64,000 nucleotides of DNA from JASSUD01 sp031963405 (lineage in GTDB: Bacteria; Pseudomonadota; Gammaproteobacteria; Burkholderiales; Burkholderiaceae), in contig JASSUJ010000001.1 in assembly GCA_031963405.1 (NCBI GenBank), positions 1,178,001 to 1,242,000 of the forward strand, read 5' to 3'. A model generated the notes under the pieces. That model did not search any database and had not been told where the DNA came from. It saw only the letters and a list, made by a program, of their open reading frames with translations. Within the stretch, counting starts at the first letter, position 1. Every line of letters begins with the position of its first letter. The position numbers and the translations under genes were made by a program. Below, piece by piece: positions 62,398 to 64,000 of the stretch.

Positions 62398-63507
62398 ATG
62401 CCCCAGCGCAACACCGATGACGTACGTATTCGAGAATTAAAAGAATTAGTACCCCCCGCTACTTTGATTCGTGAGTTTCCCTGCACCGAAGAAGTCGCCG
62501 AGCTCATTTTCAACACACGCCAAAACCTGCATCGCATTTTGCATGGCCTAGACGACCGCCTGATTGTGGTCATTGGCCCATGCTCAATTCATGACACCCA
62601 AGCCGCACTCGACTATGCGCGCAAGCTCACTGCTGAACGTGAAAATTTTTCTAATGAATTAGAGATCGTAATGCGCGTGTATTTTGAAAAACCGCGCACG
62701 ACCGTTGGCTGGAAAGGTCTAATTAACGACCCGTATCTCGACAATAGTTTTCAGATCAATGACGGCCTAAAACTCGCACGTGAACTATTAACGAAAATTA
62801 ATGCCCTAGGCCTGCCAGCTGGCACTGAATATCTCGATATGATCAGTCCGCAATATATTGCCGACCTCATTTCATGGGGCGCCATTGGCGCACGTACTAC
62901 CGAGTCACAGGTACATCGCGAACTCGCCTCTGGCCTGTCCTGTCCTATCGGCTTTAAAAACGGCACCGATGGCAATGTAAAAATCGCGATCGACGCAGTC
63001 AAAGCCGCAGCACAACCTCATCACTTTTTATCGGTCACAAAAAGTGGTCTCTCGGCAATTGTCTCGACCGCTGGCAATGAAGATGGTCACCTTATCCTGC
63101 GCGGTGGCAAAGAGCCGAACTATCACGCCGCCGATGTCAACGCCATAAGCACGCAAATCAGCCAAGCTGGCCTAAAGACAGGGCTGATGATTGATGCTAG
63201 CCATGCTAATAGTAGGAAAAAGCATGAAAACCAAATCTTGGTTTGCCAGGATATCGGTGCACAAATTGCCGCAGGGAACCAACATATCGTTGGCGTGATG
63301 GTGGAATCTCACTTAGTGGCCGGGAACCAAGAGCTGAAAGCAGGACAAGCACTAACCTATGGGCAAAGTGTGACTGACGCTTGCCTAGGTTGGGAAGAGA
63401 GTGTTGCCGTACTCAAGCAACTCGCCCACGCAGTGAAACAACGACGTAGCCTGCATCAAGCAAAAACTAATGCTCAGCATCAGACATGTTCTACCGCCGT
63501 GCTTTAA
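62398..63507 (+). CDS. aroG: 3-deoxy-7-phosphoheptulonate (DAHP) synthase, type I, first copy
   Basis: Condenses PEP and erythrose 4-phosphate, the entry step of the shikimate pathway. The 369 residues align along their length with E. coli AroG: VIGPCSIHD, EKPRTTVGWKGLINDP, GARTTESQVHRELASGLS, FKNGTDG, and the metal-site SHANS near the C-terminus. The N-terminal NTDDVRIRELKEL region and EYLDMISP, which form the aromatic-amino-acid effector site in AroG, are conserved, so feedback control is expected. TTTTTAGGAGC precedes the ATG. A second copy follows 71 bp later. Confidence 0.95.
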   Translation: MPQRNTDDVRIRELKELVPPATLIREFPCTEEVAELIFNTRQNLHRILHGLDDRLIVVIGPCSIHDTQAALDYARKLTAERENFSNELEIVMRVYFEKPRTTVGWKGLINDPYLDNSFQINDGLKLARELLTKINALGLPAGTEYLDMISPQYIADLISWGAIGARTTESQVHRELASGLSCPIGFKNGTDGNVKIAIDAVKAAAQPHHFLSVTKSGLSAIVSTAGNEDGHLILRGGKEPNYHAADVNAISTQISQAGLKTGLMIDASHANSRKKHENQILVCQDIGAQIAAGNQHIVGVMVESHLVAGNQELKAGQALTYGQSVTDACLGWEESVAVLKQLAHAVKQRRSLHQAKTNAQHQTCSTAVL

Positions 63508-63578
63508 GTCGAAAGAACTTGCCAGCCTCTGCATTTATGCCAAGACAGGTTCTGTCAGCGCATTTTTAGGAAGACACA

Positions 63579-64000
63579 ATGCCTCAACGCAATACCGATG
63601 ATGTACGTATTCGGGAATTAAAAGAATTAGTGCCACCCGCCACCGTGATTCATGAGTTTCCCTGCACCGAACAAGCCGCCGAGCTGATTTTCAGCACGCG
63701 CCAAAGCTTGCACCGCATTTTGCATGGCTTGGAAGATCGTCTGATTGTGGTCATTGGCCCATGCTCAATTCATGACACCCAAGCCGCACTCGACTACGCG
63801 CACAAGCTCGCTGCTGAACGTAAGAATTTTTCTAATGAATTAGAGATCGTAATGCGCGTGTATTTTGAAAAACCGCGCACCACCGTTGGCTGGAAAGGTT
63901 TAATTAACGATCCACATCTCGACAATAGTTTTCAGATCAATAACGGCTTAAAACTCGCACGCGAACTATTAACTAAAATTAATGCGCTAGGTCTACCGGC
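63579..64000 (+). CDS. DAHP synthase, second tandem copy, cut by window end
   Basis: About 140 codons visible. It starts MPQRNTDDVRIRELKELVPP, identical to the first copy for 20 residues, and the upstream CATTTTTAGGA is duplicated too. Differences are scattered in the first third (TVIHEFPCTEQAAELIFSTRQS against TLIREFPCTEEVAELIF). Long nucleotide-identical blocks start near 63735, and IND is changed to INN in the GLINDP…FQIN segment. It is probably functional as far as seen. Confidence 0.93.
   Translation, partial: MPQRNTDDVRIRELKELVPPATVIHEFPCTEQAAELIFSTRQSLHRILHGLEDRLIVVIGPCSIHDTQAALDYAHKLAAERKNFSNELEIVMRVYFEKPRTTVGWKGLINDPHLDNSFQINNGLKLARELLTKINALGLP

Overview
The window reads as chromosomal DNA of a betaproteobacterium in the Burkholderiaceae. 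The block gyrA – DUF2059 – serC – pheA – tyrA – aroA – cmk – rpsA – ihfB – lapA – lapB – ugd – heptose kinase is the order I know from Burkholderia and relatives. GyrA, OmpA, ZapA/6S RNA and yhdP–nit–tldD also have Burkholderia-like neighbours. Base composition looks much more balanced than in free-living Burkholderia. Intergenic gaps are long and full of small palindromic repeats, and there are eukaryote-like proteins (F-box-like, ankyrin, Fic). Together this suggests a host-associated lineage such as the endofungal Mycoavidus/Glomeribacter group. That placement is inference, not something a search has confirmed.

Layout. 1–16.5 kb, nearly all minus strand: envelope sugar genes, LapA/LapB, IHF-beta, ribosomal protein S1, CMP kinase, aromatic and serine biosynthesis, DNA gyrase A. 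17–19.5 kb: OmpA-like protein, UbiG, Gph. 20–27.4 kb: a solitary Rpn/PD-(D/E)XK protein, then an RND tripartite efflux operon (acrA-acrB-oprM type). 27.4–36.4 kb: a 1-kb gene-poor stretch, then dacB, plsY, xerD, ogt, queG, tsaE, amiC and a DedA gene. 36.6–38.4 kb: tRNA-Ala(GGC) with a clear promoter and terminator, and an AGCS symporter.

38.5–45.9 kb is the accessory island and the most interesting part. Three large unrecognised genes encode proteins that all begin M-(A/T)-G-P followed by a Ser-rich tract. Two of them carry an F-box-like segment; one of those two adds unusually long ankyrin repeats, the other a new-looking W-P helical repeat. Two of the three are preceded by a perfect TTCG-N16-TTCG motif (the hrpII/PIP box of HrpB/HrpX-controlled type III secretion genes in Ralstonia, Burkholderia and Xanthomonas), each followed at the expected distance by a -10-like YANNNT. 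The third has a degenerate copy. I read this as a cluster of co-regulated type III effector candidates. Next to it is a Fic protein whose promoter carries an array of TGTCG/CGACA inverted repeats.

46–64 kb: hemerythrin-like protein, SIMPL protein, 6S RNA with terminator, ZapA and a ZapB-like protein, a B12-type TonB receptor with ABC permease and ATPase, recN, yhdP-nit-tldD, and two tandem copies of a DAHP synthase gene, the second cut by the window end.

Across the window at least a dozen intergenic palindromic elements share a central GTAC-containing core. Their outer arms differ from place to place yet stay complementary within each copy. One contains the stop codon of yhdP, one separates rpsA from ihfB, and one seems to be nested in another. 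No CRISPR array, intact insertion sequence or rRNA gene was seen.
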